A stretch of 64,000 nucleotides of DNA from Crocinitomicaceae bacterium. GTDB lineage: Bacteria > Bacteroidota > Bacteroidia > Flavobacteriales_D > Crocinitomicaceae. The first letter of the stretch is position 1. Every line of letters starts with the position of its first letter. Where the stretch lies: the NCBI GenBank assembly GCA_030830785.1, contig JAURMI010000013.1, positions 62,001 through 126,000 on the forward strand. Direction: 5' to 3'. This document shows positions 54,417 to 62,873 of the stretch, in pieces. Both the position numbers and the translations under genes were made by a program. The notes below the pieces were generated by a model. The model had not been told where the DNA came from. It worked only from the letters and a program-made list of their open reading frames with translations, and did no database searches.

Positions 54417-54992
54417 ATGACTACTGACCTTATTTCTGCCCAATTTAATCATGCCAAGCAAACGCTAGAAGCGTTTAGTACAGCCGAAAATATGCAAAAA
54501 ATTGTCAGTGGGATTGAAATAATGTACACTGCACTTAGTAAAGGAAATAAAATCATGAGTTGCGGCAATGGTGGTTCTATGTGCGATGCTATGCATTTTG
54601 CCGAGGAGTTATCTGGCCGCTTTCGCAAGAACCGCCCAGGGCTTGCTGCATTATCAATTTCAGACCCTTCGCATTTAACGTGCGTTGCAAATGACTTTGG
54701 CTATGATTTCGTTTTCTCAAGATATGTGGAAGCTATAGGGCAAGCTGGCGATGTTTTATTGGGTATCTCAACCTCGGGAAATTCCAACAATGTCATTCAT
54801 GCTGTAGAATCGGCAAAAGCAAAAGGCATCCGAACTATTGTTTTAACAGGTAAAGACGGAGGTGCATTGGCCCAGATAGCTGATTTAGAAATTCGTGCTC
54901 CTTACAGCGATTTTTCCGATAGAGCTCAAGAAATTCACATTAAGGTCATTCATTCATTTATTTTGGGAATAGAACATCGCTTTGGTTATTGA
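54417..54992 (+). CDS. gmhA: D-sedoheptulose-7-phosphate isomerase
   Basis: A 191-residue SIS-domain isomerase making D-glycero-manno-heptose 7-phosphate, the first step of ADP-heptose synthesis for LPS core. Characteristic stretches include [40 protein letters not shown] and [12 protein letters not shown], with the zinc/catalytic Glu and His present. The frame opens 30 codons earlier on the opposite side of the SDR start, but ATG 54417 gives the family length. The rest of the pathway is not in the window. It overlaps the convergent permease by 7 bases. Confidence 0.93.
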   Translation: MTTDLISAQFNHAKQTLEAFSTAENMQKIVSGIEIMYTALSKGNKIMSCGNGGSMCDAMHFAEELSGRFRKNRPGLAALSISDPSHLTCVANDFGYDFVFSRYVEAIGQAGDVLLGISTSGNSNNVIHAVESAKAKGIRTIVLTGKDGGALAQIADLEIRAPYSDFSDRAQEIHIKVIHSFILGIEHRFGY

Positions 54993-56734
54993 TCTGGGTT
55001 ATCTGGATTCAATTTTGAATGCTTTCTGCTATAACCAAAATAAATAACTAGACCGATGAGCAGCCAAATGAAAAAGTAAATCCAATTTTGCAAAGGAATC
55101 TCACTCATCATATAAAGACAGCTCAGTAAGCCAAGTGTCGGGATTAAAGACAATTTTTTGGCAATACTCATAATCGTTAAGAAAAGTGCAATCGACCAAA
55201 AAATTATTGCGGGTATTTTTTGCCCAAACTCCAGAAGATTTTTAAATCTGAAGAACTCGAATAAATCTTTTGAAAGATAGAAATAGATTATTGCGCCTAA
55301 AAATAGAACGGGTAGCACATAGGCAGCATTCACATAAGGCGTTCTAAAAGATCCACGAGGGATGTCTTTTTTATTTTGCAGTATTAAAACACCGCCACAG
55401 ACCAATACAAATGCAAATAAGGTGCCTATTGAACACAAATCAGTTACCATCGTGAGATTCATAAAAAGAGCAGGTATGGCAACAACAAAACCCACCACAA
55501 TAGTAGCAAACGAAGGCGTTTTGTATTTAGGATGAATTTTAGAAAAGCGCTTGGGCAACAAACCATCGCGACTCATACTTAACCAAATTCGGGGTTGTCC
55601 CATTTGAAAAACGAGTAGCACTGAAGCCATTGCAATCACCGCTGAAATGGATATAATAAAAGTCATTTTAGGCATATCGATTTGCTTGAATACAAAAGCC
55701 AAGGGTTCTCCAACTCCCAATTGATCATAAGAAACAATCCCAGTTAAAACCAAGGCAATAACTATATACAAGACCGTACAAATAATGATTGCCCACATCA
55801 TTCCTCTAGGAAGATCGCGTTGTGGATTTTCACATTCTTCTGCAGTTGTAGAAATCGCATCAAAACCAATATATGCAAAGAATACAGCAGAAACACCTTT
55901 TAGAACACCGCTTAGGCCATTTGGGGCAAACGGAGACCAATTATTCATGTCGATATAAAAGGCGCCAATACAAATGACCAATAAGATAATTGCAAGTTTG
56001 ATAACAACCATAGCATTTGATGCATTGCGGCTTTCTTTGATTCCTCGATAAACCAACCACGTAATTAAAACGATGATGAACAAAGCTGGAAGATCCAACA
56101 CCAAATGGAAGGAGCCAAGCTGGGGAGCACTCGTCCATGCGCTATATGCTTGAGCTAAGGAAGGCTCCAATGATTCAAAAGACGTTCCATTTTTAAGCAT
56201 TTCTTGAGCAGCATGGTACCCGTTAGAAGCACTCAAATAATCCATTTGCATCCAATCCGGAAGATGTATTCCTTTTATATTAAATGCTTGAATATGAATT
56301 TGTTCAAGCATATCAGTTAAATAATCACTCCAAGAAATTGCTACGGTTATATTGCCTATTGCATATTCCATTATTAAGGCCCAACCAATTATCCAAGCAA
56401 TAAGTTCCCCAAAAGCAACATATGAGTAAGTGTAGGCCGAACCAGAAACTGGCACCATTGAGGCAAACTCAGCATAGGCAAATGCTGCAAAGCCACTTGC
56501 CAATGCCGTAAATAAAAATAAAAAAATCACTGCCGGACCGCCGTCAGCAGACGCCTGCCCAATTGTGGAAAAAATACCCGCACCAATAATTGCAGCAATA
56601 CCAAAGGACACTAAATCGCGTACTTTTAAATGTTTATTGAGCGAAGGAGATTGAGAATCACCACCCTTGTTTGATTCTATTTGCGCTAAAATAGATGCAA
56701 TGGTTTTTTTTCTGAATAAGGTGTTTTTGGACAT
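54986..56734 (-). CDS. Amino acid permease (APC superfamily, cationic amino acid transporter type)
   Basis: A 582-residue inner-membrane transporter with about 12-13 hydrophobic helices. The first helix has the APC signature [10 protein letters not shown], and helix 8 contains [16 protein letters not shown], diagnostic of the CAT/YfnA subgroup. A long loop lies at about residues 150-200. The substrate is probably one or more amino acids. Downstream end overlaps gmhA by 7 bases. Confidence 0.88.
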   Translation of the reverse strand: MSKNTLFRKKTIASILAQIESNKGGDSQSPSLNKHLKVRDLVSFGIAAIIGAGIFSTIGQASADGGPAVIFLFLFTALASGFAAFAYAEFASMVPVSGSAYTYSYVAFGELIAWIIGWALIMEYAIGNITVAISWSDYLTDMLEQIHIQAFNIKGIHLPDWMQMDYLSASNGYHAAQEMLKNGTSFESLEPSLAQAYSAWTSAPQLGSFHLVLDLPALFIIVLITWLVYRGIKESRNASNAMVVIKLAIILLVICIGAFYIDMNNWSPFAPNGLSGVLKGVSAVFFAYIGFDAISTTAEECENPQRDLPRGMMWAIIICTVLYIVIALVLTGIVSYDQLGVGEPLAFVFKQIDMPKMTFIISISAVIAMASVLLVFQMGQPRIWLSMSRDGLLPKRFSKIHPKYKTPSFATIVVGFVVAIPALFMNLTMVTDLCSIGTLFAFVLVCGGVLILQNKKDIPRGSFRTPYVNAAYVLPVLFLGAIIYFYLSKDLFEFFRFKNLLEFGQKIPAIIFWSIALFLTIMSIAKKLSLIPTLGLLSCLYMMSEIPLQNWIYFFIWLLIGLVIYFGYSRKHSKLNPDNPDQ

Positions 56735-56781
56735 TGAATTATTTTTAGACCTCTAAAAGTAAAGAAATTTTACTTTTGCAT

Positions 56782-59562
56782 ATGGAAAAATTTATCACGG
56801 TTAAAGGTGCTCGCGAACACAACTTGAAGGGCATTAATGTGCGCATTGCGCATGGTAAATTAACTGTGATAACTGGCGTTTCTGGATCTGGGAAATCGAG
56901 CCTAGCATTTGATACCATTTATGCAGAAGGCCAGCGAAGGTTTATTGAAAGCATGTCGGCCTATGCACGACAGTTTTTAGGCCGCTTAGACAAACCCGCC
57001 GTCCATGGCATAAAAGGCCTTGCACCTGCTATTGCTATTCAACAAAAAGTTGGAACTGGCAATCCAAGATCGACGGTAGGAACGAGCACTGAAATATATG
57101 ATTACCTAAAATTATTTTTTGCTAGGATTGGGCAAACCTTTTCACCAATATCTAACCAAGAGGTAAGAAAAGAACACACAAAAGATGTATTAAACTTCTT
57201 AGATACAAATTGGGAAAATGAGGCTTTTGCAGTTCTCTTTCGATTAAATTTTAATTCAATTGATAAATTAAATAAAAAACTTCAAATATCTCATAAAGAA
57301 GGTTTTATAAGAGTTTTTATTGATGATGAATTTCATTTAATTCAAGAGATTTTACCATTGCCGGAAATTCCGAAAAATGTATATATCGTTGTCGATAGAC
57401 TTAAAAATGAAACGAGAAATGCAGATCAAACAAGTCGGCTGAGTGAAAGTATTAGTGTGGCATTTGTTGAAGGACAGGGGAATTGTCATCTCTTTAACGC
57501 AAATCAAAAAATTTGGCGGCAGTTCAATGACAGACTTGAAGCCGATGGCATGCAATTTGAAATTCCTCAACCTCATTTATTTGCCTTTAATAATCCATTT
57601 GGAGCATGTAAAGTATGTGAAGGTTATGGGCAAACGCTTGGAATTGATGAAGATTTAGTTATTCCTGATCGCAACAAGAGTATTTTTCAGGGAGCTATTG
57701 CCCCATGGAGAGGTGAAAGCATGCAAGAATATTTAGAGCAGTTTATATTACATGCAAGTGATTTTAATTTTCCTATTCATAGGCCAATTGCAGCACTAAG
57801 CGAAGATCAATACCGTTTAATTTGGCAAGGAAATTCCTATTTTATTGGACTAAATGATTTTTTCAAGCAAATAGAAAGCCAGACCTATAAAATCCAATAC
57901 AGAGTTTTACTTTCTCGTTATCGAGCTAAAACTACCTGTCCTGATTGTCATGGCACGCGTTTACGTAAAGATGCCTCCTATGTAAAAGTTAATGGTAAAA
58001 GTATTCAAGATATTGTATTAATGAATTTGGATGAGGCCCTTGATTTTTTTGAATCCCTGAAGCTTACAAACCATCAAAAAGAGATTTGTAAACATATTTT
58101 ACCAGAAATAAAAAGTAGGTTGGCTTATTTGCAGCAAGTTGGTCTCGGATATTTAACACTCAACAGGAATTCTAACACACTCTCAGGAGGAGAAACACAA
58201 CGCATACAATTAGCAACGTCCATCGGTTCAAGCTTGGTTGGTTCTCTTTATATTTTGGACGAACCCTCTATAGGATTGCATACAAAAGATACCAAACAAC
58301 TAATAACTGTACTTCACAAGCTAAAGGAGCAAGGAAATACGGTAATTGTGGTTGAACACGATGAAGAAATTATGCAGTCTGCCGACGAAATTTTGGATAT
58401 AGGCCCTTTGGCAGGCCAACTTGGTGGAGAACTCGTATTCCAAGGAAAATTTAATGAATTAATACACAGTGACGCACTCACAGCTAAATACCTTTCAGGT
58501 AGAAAAAATATTCCCCTACCTAAAAATTCTAGAAAAGCTATTGGCCAATTAATAATCAAAGGAGCACGTCAAAATAATTTAAAAAATATCGATGTAAAAT
58601 TCCCCTTAGGACAATTGGTAGGCATAAGTGGTGTTTCGGGTTCAGGCAAATCAACCCTAGTTAAGAAATTGCTATACCCCCTTGTTAAAAAAGAATTAGG
58701 ATTGAGTAGTGAATTAATTGGTAAATGCAACGGATTGAGCGGAGATCTTCAAAAAATTGAATTTGTTGAATTTATTGACCAACACCCGATTGGTAAATCA
58801 TCTCGAAGCAACCCAATAACGTATGTAAAAGCATTCGACGATGTTCGCGAATTATTTGCACGCCAACCCCTTTCTAAGTTAAGGGGATATAAACCAGGTT
58901 TTTTTTCATTTAATGTTTCTGGGGGTCGATGTGAAATGTGTGAAGGGGAAGGCACTATTAATGTTTCTATGCAGTTTATGGCCGATGTGCAACTTCCGTG
59001 TAAACATTGCCAAAGTAGCCGATACAAAACAGAAACCTTAGAAGTGCTTTATCGAAGAAAATCAATAGCTGATATTCTCAACCTAACACTTCAAGAGGCC
59101 CTTGACTTTTTCAAAGAAGACGCGCAAAAACTTGCCCAACGTGTGGTTGAAAAAATACAGCCATTGATTGATGTAGGACTTGGGTATCTCAACGTTGGAC
59201 AGTCGTCTAGTACTATGTCTGGTGGCGAAGCACAACGAATAAAACTGGCCTCATTTTTGAGCAAAGGACAACAATATGCGCCAACCCTTTTTATTTTCGA
59301 TGAGCCAACAACTGGCCTTCATTTCTACGATATTGAAAAATTACTAATGGCTTTCAATGCCTTACTTGATAAAGGGCACTCTTTGGTGGTAATCGAACAC
59401 AATTTAGAAATATTGAAATGCGCCGACCACCTTATTGATTTGGGCCCAACAGGGGGTGCAAATGGAGGGTTTTTACTCTTTGAAGGGCCTCCCAAAAACA
59501 TATTGGCTTTAAAAAATAACGCTACGGCCCAAGCTTTAAAGGGTAAGTTTGTTAAAAATTAA
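56782..59562 (+). CDS. uvrA: Excinuclease ABC subunit UvrA
   Basis: A 926-residue DNA damage sensor of nucleotide excision repair. Two ABC ATPase modules have Walker A GVSGSGKSSLAFDT and GVSGSGKSTLVKKL, with signatures LSGGETQRIQLA and MSGGEAQRIKLA. Zinc-finger pairs are CKVCEGYG with CPDCHG and CEMCEGEG with CKHCQS. The frame opens two codons earlier (TTG 56776) but that overlaps TACTTTTG (56771-56778), a -7 box, so ATG 56782 is chosen; it lies only 4 bases after the box. Confidence 0.96.
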   Translation: MEKFITVKGAREHNLKGINVRIAHGKLTVITGVSGSGKSSLAFDTIYAEGQRRFIESMSAYARQFLGRLDKPAVHGIKGLAPAIAIQQKVGTGNPRSTVGTSTEIYDYLKLFFARIGQTFSPISNQEVRKEHTKDVLNFLDTNWENEAFAVLFRLNFNSIDKLNKKLQISHKEGFIRVFIDDEFHLIQEILPLPEIPKNVYIVVDRLKNETRNADQTSRLSESISVAFVEGQGNCHLFNANQKIWRQFNDRLEADGMQFEIPQPHLFAFNNPFGACKVCEGYGQTLGIDEDLVIPDRNKSIFQGAIAPWRGESMQEYLEQFILHASDFNFPIHRPIAALSEDQYRLIWQGNSYFIGLNDFFKQIESQTYKIQYRVLLSRYRAKTTCPDCHGTRLRKDASYVKVNGKSIQDIVLMNLDEALDFFESLKLTNHQKEICKHILPEIKSRLAYLQQVGLGYLTLNRNSNTLSGGETQRIQLATSIGSSLVGSLYILDEPSIGLHTKDTKQLITVLHKLKEQGNTVIVVEHDEEIMQSADEILDIGPLAGQLGGELVFQGKFNELIHSDALTAKYLSGRKNIPLPKNSRKAIGQLIIKGARQNNLKNIDVKFPLGQLVGISGVSGSGKSTLVKKLLYPLVKKELGLSSELIGKCNGLSGDLQKIEFVEFIDQHPIGKSSRSNPITYVKAFDDVRELFARQPLSKLRGYKPGFFSFNVSGGRCEMCEGEGTINVSMQFMADVQLPCKHCQSSRYKTETLEVLYRRKSIADILNLTLQEALDFFKEDAQKLAQRVVEKIQPLIDVGLGYLNVGQSSSTMSGGEAQRIKLASFLSKGQQYAPTLFIFDEPTTGLHFYDIEKLLMAFNALLDKGHSLVVIEHNLEILKCADHLIDLGPTGGANGGFLLFEGPPKNILALKNNATAQALKGKFVKN

Positions 59563-59620
59563 GAAGGCCGAATGTGTTTTAGCATTGATATTCAATTACC
59601 TTTGCAAAAAAAATTGTCGC

Positions 59621-60868
59621 ATGTCAGCAGATATTTTCGAAAAAATCAAGGCTAATCGCGGACCACTTGGAATGCACGCCAAAGAATCTCATGGATATTT
59701 CACCTTTCCAAAATTAGAAGGAGAAATCGGACCTCACATGGTTTTTCGAGGTAAAGAAAAACTGAACTGGTCATTAAATAATTATCTCGGTTTAGCAAAC
59801 CATCCGGAGGTTCGCAAGACCGATATGCAAGCAGCATCTGATTATGGTTTTGGATTGCCAATGGGTGCGAGAATGATGTCCGGTAATTCAAATTACCACG
59901 AAGAACTCGAAAACGAACTTTCCAATTTTGTTAGTAAGGAAGATACTATCCTTGCTAATTTTGGTTATCAGGCTGTAGTTTCGGCAATTGATTGCCTTGT
60001 AGACCGCCATGATGTAATTGTTTACGATGCTGAATCTCATGCTTGTATATTAGACGGCGTTCGTTTACATATGGGTAAACGGTTTGTGTTTAAACACAAT
60101 GACGTCGAGGATTGCCAAAAACAACTTGAGAGAGCCACTAAATTAGCAGTAGAAACAGGAGGTGCTATTTTGGTAATTACCGAAGGTGTATTTGGAATGC
60201 GAGGCGATCAAGGTAAACTCAAAGAAATTGTAGCACTCAAAGAGAAATTTAACTTTCGCTTATTTGTCGACGATGCACACGGTATAGGTGTTCTTGGTGC
60301 TACAGGAGCTGGCACCGGTGAAGAACAAGGTTGTCAGGATGGAATTGATATTTACTTTGGAACTTTTGCCAAATCTTTTGCACTGATTGGTGGTTTTATA
60401 TCATCTGATGCACAAGTAGTTGAATATTTAAGATATAACATGCGCTCTCAGATTTTTGCAAAGGCTATGCCACTTGCTCTAGTTAAAGGACTCTTAAAGC
60501 GCTTAGAATTAATGAGAAACCATCCTGAATTCAAGGAAAAGTTATGGGAAAACACCAATGCACTTCAAAGTGGTTTAATAGCTGCAGGCTTTGAAATAGG
60601 CCCCACAAATAGTTGCGTTACACCGGTATATTTAAGTGGTTCAATTCCAGAAGCAACCAACCTCATATTCGATCTACGTGAAAACTATAATGTTTTTTGC
60701 TCCATGGTCGTTTACCCAGTTGTGCCTAAAGGAATGATAATTTTACGCCTTATACCTACTGCTGTGCATACCTTAGACGATGTAGCTTATACCATCGATT
60801 GCTTTTCCAAAATAGTTGGTAAGCTCAAGGCAGGTGAATATATGTCAGATAAAATTGCGGCTATTTAA
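59621..60868 (+). CDS. Alpha-oxoamine synthase family enzyme, serine palmitoyltransferase-like
   Basis: A 415-residue PLP enzyme of the alpha-oxoamine synthase family (serine palmitoyltransferase, KBL, BioF). The PLP Lys is in FGTFAKSFALIGG, with VDDAHGIGVLG, YDAESHACILDG and MGARMMSGN also present. Many Bacteroidota make sphingolipids, and this form resembles the enzymes annotated as serine palmitoyltransferase, condensing serine with palmitoyl-CoA; 2-amino-3-ketobutyrate CoA ligase is the alternative. The start at 59621 follows TACCTTTG (59597-59604). Terminated by a hairpin shared with rhlE. Confidence 0.78.
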   Translation: MSADIFEKIKANRGPLGMHAKESHGYFTFPKLEGEIGPHMVFRGKEKLNWSLNNYLGLANHPEVRKTDMQAASDYGFGLPMGARMMSGNSNYHEELENELSNFVSKEDTILANFGYQAVVSAIDCLVDRHDVIVYDAESHACILDGVRLHMGKRFVFKHNDVEDCQKQLERATKLAVETGGAILVITEGVFGMRGDQGKLKEIVALKEKFNFRLFVDDAHGIGVLGATGAGTGEEQGCQDGIDIYFGTFAKSFALIGGFISSDAQVVEYLRYNMRSQIFAKAMPLALVKGLLKRLELMRNHPEFKEKLWENTNALQSGLIAAGFEIGPTNSCVTPVYLSGSIPEATNLIFDLRENYNVFCSMVVYPVVPKGMIILRLIPTAVHTLDDVAYTIDCFSKIVGKLKAGEYMSDKIAAI

Positions 60869-60892
60869 GCCACTGATTTAACAAACCAAATT

Positions 60893-60925
60893 AAAAATAC
60901 GGGTTACTGGACTCGTATTTTTTTT
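60893..60925. terminator. Bidirectional intrinsic terminator overlapping the rhlE stop
   Basis: AAAAATACG (60893-60901) pairs with CGTATTTTT (60914-60922), with three more weak inner pairs. Plus-strand T run to 60925; the minus strand also ends in T5. The rhlE stop codon lies within the hairpin. Confidence 0.75.
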
Positions 60926-62013
60926 GCAATCAGTTTTTCTATGGCTTTAAAATATTTGTAGTCATCTGGCTCACAAAATATAATAGAACGACCATCCCTT
61001 CCTGCCCTACCCGTTCTCCCGATACGGTGCACATAGGTTTCGGCAACCGTAGGAACGTCTGTATTTACAACTAAATCAAGCCCAGAAATATCAATACCTC
61101 GTGCGGCAATGTCAGTGGCTACCAAAATACGTATCTTCCCCTGTTTGAATTGGTTCAAGGCCAGTTGCCTTGCATTTTGAGATTTATTGCCATGTATAGC
61201 CATTGCTTGAAGCTTATTTTTTGAAAGAATGCGAACCAATTTATCGGCACCATGTTTTGTTCTTGAAAAAACCAATACACTTTCTGCAGGGTCATTGGCT
61301 AATAGCGCCACTAATGAACCTTCTTTATGCTTTCTGTCTGCAACTTGAATCATAGATTGATCAATTCGATCTACAGTAGAGGATACAGGCGTCACGGTTA
61401 CCTCTTGTGGATTAATTAACAACCGTTGCGCAAGAGTTTTGACTTCATTGGGCATAGTGGCCGAAAAAAGTAATGTTTGCCTTTGCTTTGGCAATAAATT
61501 AACAATCCGCTTCACATCATGAATAAAACCCATGTCTAACATGCGGTCAGCTTCATCTAAAACGAAAATGGACAGTAACTTAAGGTTAATGAATCCTTGC
61601 TGATGCAAATCGAGTAAACGACCCGGCGTAGCAATCAAAATGGCAGGTTTCTGTTTTAGCGTTTGTATTTGTGCATGCGGCTTTACACCACCGAAAATCA
61701 CTAAAGAACGCATTCCCAAATGCTTGCCATAAGCCTTGAAATTCTCTTCAATTTGTATGGCTAGCTCCCTTGTAGGCGTAACAATTAAAGCTTGTATATG
61801 TCCACTAAGCGGCTTTTTATCGTGGAGCAATTGCAGAATTGGAATGGCAAAAGCCGCGGTTTTTCCAGTACCTGTTTGCGCAAGGCCTATGAGATCTTTT
61901 TTTGCTAAGATTATTGGAATCGATTTTTCTTGTATTGGGGTTGCATTTTTATAGCCTTTTTCAGCAATGGCTCCAAGGAGCAATGGCTCCAAATGTAATT
62001 CATTAAATAACAT
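60904..62013 (-). CDS. rhlE: DEAD-box RNA helicase, RhlE type
   Basis: A 369-residue minimal DEAD-box helicase. Motifs: ATPIQEKSIPI (Q), [11 protein letters not shown] (I), PTRELA (Ia), DEAD (II), SAT (III), ARGIDI (V), HRIGRTGRAGRDG (VI). It ends almost directly after the core, without the long basic tail often seen in RhlE. The start ATG 62013 (MLFNELHLEP) is the family start; the open frame begins 16 codons earlier. Roles of RhlE are in rRNA processing and RNA turnover. Confidence 0.92.
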   Translation of the reverse strand: MLFNELHLEPLLLGAIAEKGYKNATPIQEKSIPIILAKKDLIGLAQTGTGKTAAFAIPILQLLHDKKPLSGHIQALIVTPTRELAIQIEENFKAYGKHLGMRSLVIFGGVKPHAQIQTLKQKPAILIATPGRLLDLHQQGFINLKLLSIFVLDEADRMLDMGFIHDVKRIVNLLPKQRQTLLFSATMPNEVKTLAQRLLINPQEVTVTPVSSTVDRIDQSMIQVADRKHKEGSLVALLANDPAESVLVFSRTKHGADKLVRILSKNKLQAMAIHGNKSQNARQLALNQFKQGKIRILVATDIAARGIDISGLDLVVNTDVPTVAETYVHRIGRTGRAGRDGRSIIFCEPDDYKYFKAIEKLIAKKIRVQ

Positions 62014-62098
62014 GTAATTAGATGGATTGTACGTTTTAAAAAACGTTTTTAAAAACGACAATCTTTGACAAAGTTAAGTATTAAAAGAAGTGAGAATA

Positions 62099-62800
62099 CT
62101 ATATAGCAGATAAGATGCGTTTTAACTTAGACTCGCTAACCCTTAATATGGTTTCAGAAAATGCAGAATCTTCATCTAAAAGAACTTTTTGTGTGGCAGA
62201 AAAATGAATGCCTGAAAGCCCATTTATATCAGCTAATTTATGAATGTTTCCCGCATTAACTCCACCACCAGCCATGATTTCAATGTTATTCTTGGCGTAA
62301 GCGCACATTTCACTTAATTCTGCTATCCCCAATTCAACATTGGATGCAAATCCCGAAGTTAGGACACGATTAAAACCAATATCAATCAAAACCTCTAAAG
62401 AATGCTTCCAATCTATAGATTCATCGAAGGCACGATGAAAAGTCCACTCTAGTTCTGGTGCACATTCTTTTAGGCTTTTGAGAATCAATTTATCAACATT
62501 ATAATTTTCCATTAATATACCCACAACAACACCATGCGCGCCTATTCGCCGGCAATTATCTATTTCGCGTTGAATTATTGTCAATTCCTTATGACTATAA
62601 CAAAATCCGCCGGCCCGAGGCCGGATTAACACATGCGTACTTAGGCCTAAATTTAAAGCATAATCCACTAGCCCCGCTGAAGGTGTAAGCCCACCTTGTT
62701 CTAAACTCTGACACAGTTCAATGCGGTCAAAACCATATTTTGAAGCCAAATCAATTGCTTCAACAGAGGCTACACAAAGTTCAAGCTTTAGTCCGTTCAT
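62099..62800 (-). CDS. cutC: CutC family protein
   Basis: A 233-residue TIM-barrel protein. It has LELCVASVEAIDLASKYG, RIELCQSLEQGGLTPS, RPRAGGFCYS, TFHRAFD and LTSGFA. CutC was named for copper homeostasis in E. coli, but its biochemical role is disputed. The open frame reaches 62842, but ATG 62800 is the usual family start (MNGLKLELCV). Divergent from the E1 gene. Confidence 0.9.
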   Translation of the reverse strand: MNGLKLELCVASVEAIDLASKYGFDRIELCQSLEQGGLTPSAGLVDYALNLGLSTHVLIRPRAGGFCYSHKELTIIQREIDNCRRIGAHGVVVGILMENYNVDKLILKSLKECAPELEWTFHRAFDESIDWKHSLEVLIDIGFNRVLTSGFASNVELGIAELSEMCAYAKNNIEIMAGGGVNAGNIHKLADINGLSGIHFSATQKVLLDEDSAFSETILRVSESKLKRILSAI

Positions 62801-62873
62801 TAAGGGCAAAATTGCATAATTTACTTCAAAAATCAGGCCCAATTTCTGTATATTTGTGGGTAATCAGCTTAAA

